7,216 nucleotides of DNA from Acidobacteriaceae bacterium (GTDB lineage Bacteria > Acidobacteriota > Terriglobia > Terriglobales > Acidobacteriaceae). The stretch is taken from positions 1 through 7,216 of the forward strand of contig PMSZ01000304.1 of assembly GCA_003168235.1 (NCBI GenBank), read 5' to 3'. Shown piece after piece: positions 6,022 to 7,216 of the stretch; within the stretch, counting starts at the first letter, position 1; the number at the start of each line of letters is the position of its first letter. The position numbers and the translations under genes were made by a program. The notes beneath the pieces are model-generated. The model had not been told where the DNA came from, made no database searches, and was given only the letters and a program-made list of their open reading frames with translations.

Positions 6022-7216
6022 CGCCGCCACTCTCGCTTCTCAACCTCATCGCGGCTGCGGTGTTTGCGGCGCCGCCGGGCGCACGCTTTGTCATCATCAG
6101 CGATTCATCGTTCCCGACGGCTATCCTCTTCCGAGCGAATACGGCGTGGTCGTGTGCCACCGCTGCGGTTTTGTTTACGCCGATCCCGCGGCCACGCAGC
6201 GTGACTACGACTACTTTTACTGCGAGTGGTCAAAGTATGACGACTCGGCGACGGCGACGGGCAGTGGCGTTTCATCCTACGATGCCGCTCGACTCGCGAT
6301 AGCCGCCCGAGACATTGCTCGTGCCGTGCCTTCGCGTTCCGCCAGCATTCTCGATGCCGGCTGCGCCACGGGCGGATTGCTGACTGCTCTCCGCGACCAG
6401 GGATTCACAGCTGTCGCCGGACTCGACCCTTCGCCGCGCTGTGCGGCGGCGTGCCGCGAGCGCGGATTTGAGGCTTATGTGGGCTCCATCGCGTCGGCAC
6501 CAGCGCACATGCCCAAATTCGACTGCGTCGTGTTCAGCCACGTACTCGAACACGTGTATGACATCCCAGCATTCTTCGCGGCTGCCCGCAGTGTGCTAGC
6601 GCCGGGAGGTTACTTATATCTCGAGACCCCTGACGCCACCCGGTACGACGATTATCTGTATGCCCCCTTCCAGGAATTCAACACCGAACACATTAACCAC
6701 TTTTCGAAGTGTGCTCTTGAGAACGCCACCCGCCGCTTCGGCTTCAAGCCGGTTCTGGTGGAGCAAAAGCTGATTCAGACAGCGGAGGAAACGCTCTATC
6801 CCGCGGTTTTTGGAGTTTTCCGCGATCAGGGTGAAATTGCCGAGGAGCGCGCGGTGGTGCGGGACCGCGAATTGTCGTCGGCCATCGATTCCTATATCCA
6901 GCATTCCGCAGAGCAGATGGAACAGATCAACCAGCATTTGGCCAAACAACTTACTGATACTCCGCAGGTCATTCTTTGGGGCGCAGGTCAGTTGGCGATG
7001 AAGCTTCTCGCCTTACCTTGTTTCGCGAAACTTACAATTCGCGCATTAGTAGACAACAACCCAATACTGAAGGGTAAGAAATTTGCGGGCGCTCCCGTTG
7101 TTGGTCATCAGGATATCGCCGGCACACACGAGCCCATCATCATTGCAACATTGCTGCACGACGACGAGATCAGCGCTCAAGTCCGTCAGCTCGGGCTTAG
7201 TAACCCTGTGCTCTCA
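6014..7216 (+). CDS. Three-domain SAM-dependent C-methyltransferase, likely acting on a nucleotide ketosugar (3' truncated)
   Basis: The frame is open from ATG 6014 to the window edge (401 codons, no stop), near the full length of this family of about 400-415 residues. The N-terminal domain carries paired cysteines Cys15/Cys18 and Cys48/Cys51, as in the putative zinc-binding domain of sugar C-methyltransferases. The central SAM domain shows motif I ILDAGCATGG (112-121), the acidic ribose-binding Asp138 in GLDPS, FSHVLEH (174-180), LAPGGYLYLETPD (195-207) and TEHINHFS (224-231). The C-terminal domain has VILWGAGQLAMKLL (319-332) and VDNNPILKGKKFAG (346-359), typical of the third, Rossmann-like domain. 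Known members (TylC3 type) methylate the carbon next to a ketone in dTDP-sugars, so a CDP-4-keto-6-deoxy sugar from this operon is a reasonable substrate. The start overlaps the preceding stop by 8 nt, with GAGGG at 6005-6009 as a close ribosome site. Confidence 0.88.
   Translation, partial: MHSAATLASQPHRGCGVCGAAGRTLCHHQRFIVPDGYPLPSEYGVVVCHRCGFVYADPAATQRDYDYFYCEWSKYDDSATATGSGVSSYDAARLAIAARDIARAVPSRSASILDAGCATGGLLTALRDQGFTAVAGLDPSPRCAAACRERGFEAYVGSIASAPAHMPKFDCVVFSHVLEHVYDIPAFFAAARSVLAPGGYLYLETPDATRYDDYLYAPFQEFNTEHINHFSKCALENATRRFGFKPVLVEQKLIQTAEETLYPAVFGVFRDQGEIAEERAVVRDRELSSAIDSYIQHSAEQMEQINQHLAKQLTDTPQVILWGAGQLAMKLLALPCFAKLTIRALVDNNPILKGKKFAGAPVVGHQDIAGTHEPIIIATLLHDDEISAQVRQLGLSNPVLS

Noticed and set aside
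5464..6030. Minus-strand open frame of 188 codons opposite the SDR gene
   Set aside because: Arg-rich product with no motif, wholly antisense to a well-supported gene; taken as a shadow of high third-position GC.
1..7216. CRISPR arrays, tRNA or rRNA genes, insertion sequences, toxin-antitoxin or defence genes
   Set aside because: I looked for repeated units, transposase-like frames, terminal inverted repeats and RNA-like folds and saw none; almost all of the sequence is occupied by the seven plus-strand genes.

Overview
The window is about 7.2 kb of moderately GC-rich bacterial DNA. All seven genes I can support lie on the + strand. The organism is an envelope-building bacterium, probably Gram-negative, because it pairs a MurA peptidoglycan enzyme with an O-antigen-type nucleotide-sugar operon. 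The MurA sequence and general codon style would fit a soil acidobacterium, but this is a tentative impression and no marker here fixes the phylum.

Layout. The left edge (1-927) is the 3' part of murA, cut by the window start just after the expected catalytic loop. A 54-nt gap follows, then a small four-helix membrane protein of the GtrA family (982-1488). A 236-nt non-coding stretch (1489-1724) holds a plausible sigma70-type promoter and a GC-rich hairpin directly ahead of the next gene. From 1725 to the right edge runs a tightly packed operon: rfbF (glucose-1-phosphate cytidylyltransferase), an rfbG-type CDP-glucose 4,6-dehydratase, rfbH (PLP and [2Fe-2S] 3-dehydrase), an extended SDR epimerase/reductase, and a three-domain SAM-dependent C-methyltransferase that continues past the window end. 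Junctions are a 4-nt ATGA overlap, gaps of 7 and 13 nt, and an 8-nt overlap, so the five genes are probably co-transcribed and partly translationally coupled.

How the genes work together. RfbF makes CDP-glucose from glucose-1-phosphate and CTP. The RfbG-type enzyme converts it to CDP-6-deoxy-4-keto-glucose. RfbH removes the C3 hydroxyl, giving the precursor of 3,6-dideoxyhexoses. The SDR could then reduce or epimerise the 4-keto intermediate, and the C-methyltransferase could add a branch methyl next to the ketone. The set suggests a CDP-linked 3,6-dideoxy or C-methyl-branched 6-deoxy sugar for a surface polysaccharide. The NADH-dependent reductase partner of RfbH (RfbI/DdhD, E3) is not in the window, nor is any glycosyltransferase, flippase or polymerase. 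The end product is therefore inferred and not demonstrated.

The pathway families are known. What may be new is the combination: an RfbH pathway joined to a C-methyltransferase, with an RfbG-type protein whose C-terminal half lacks the usual CDP-glucose dehydratase signature.
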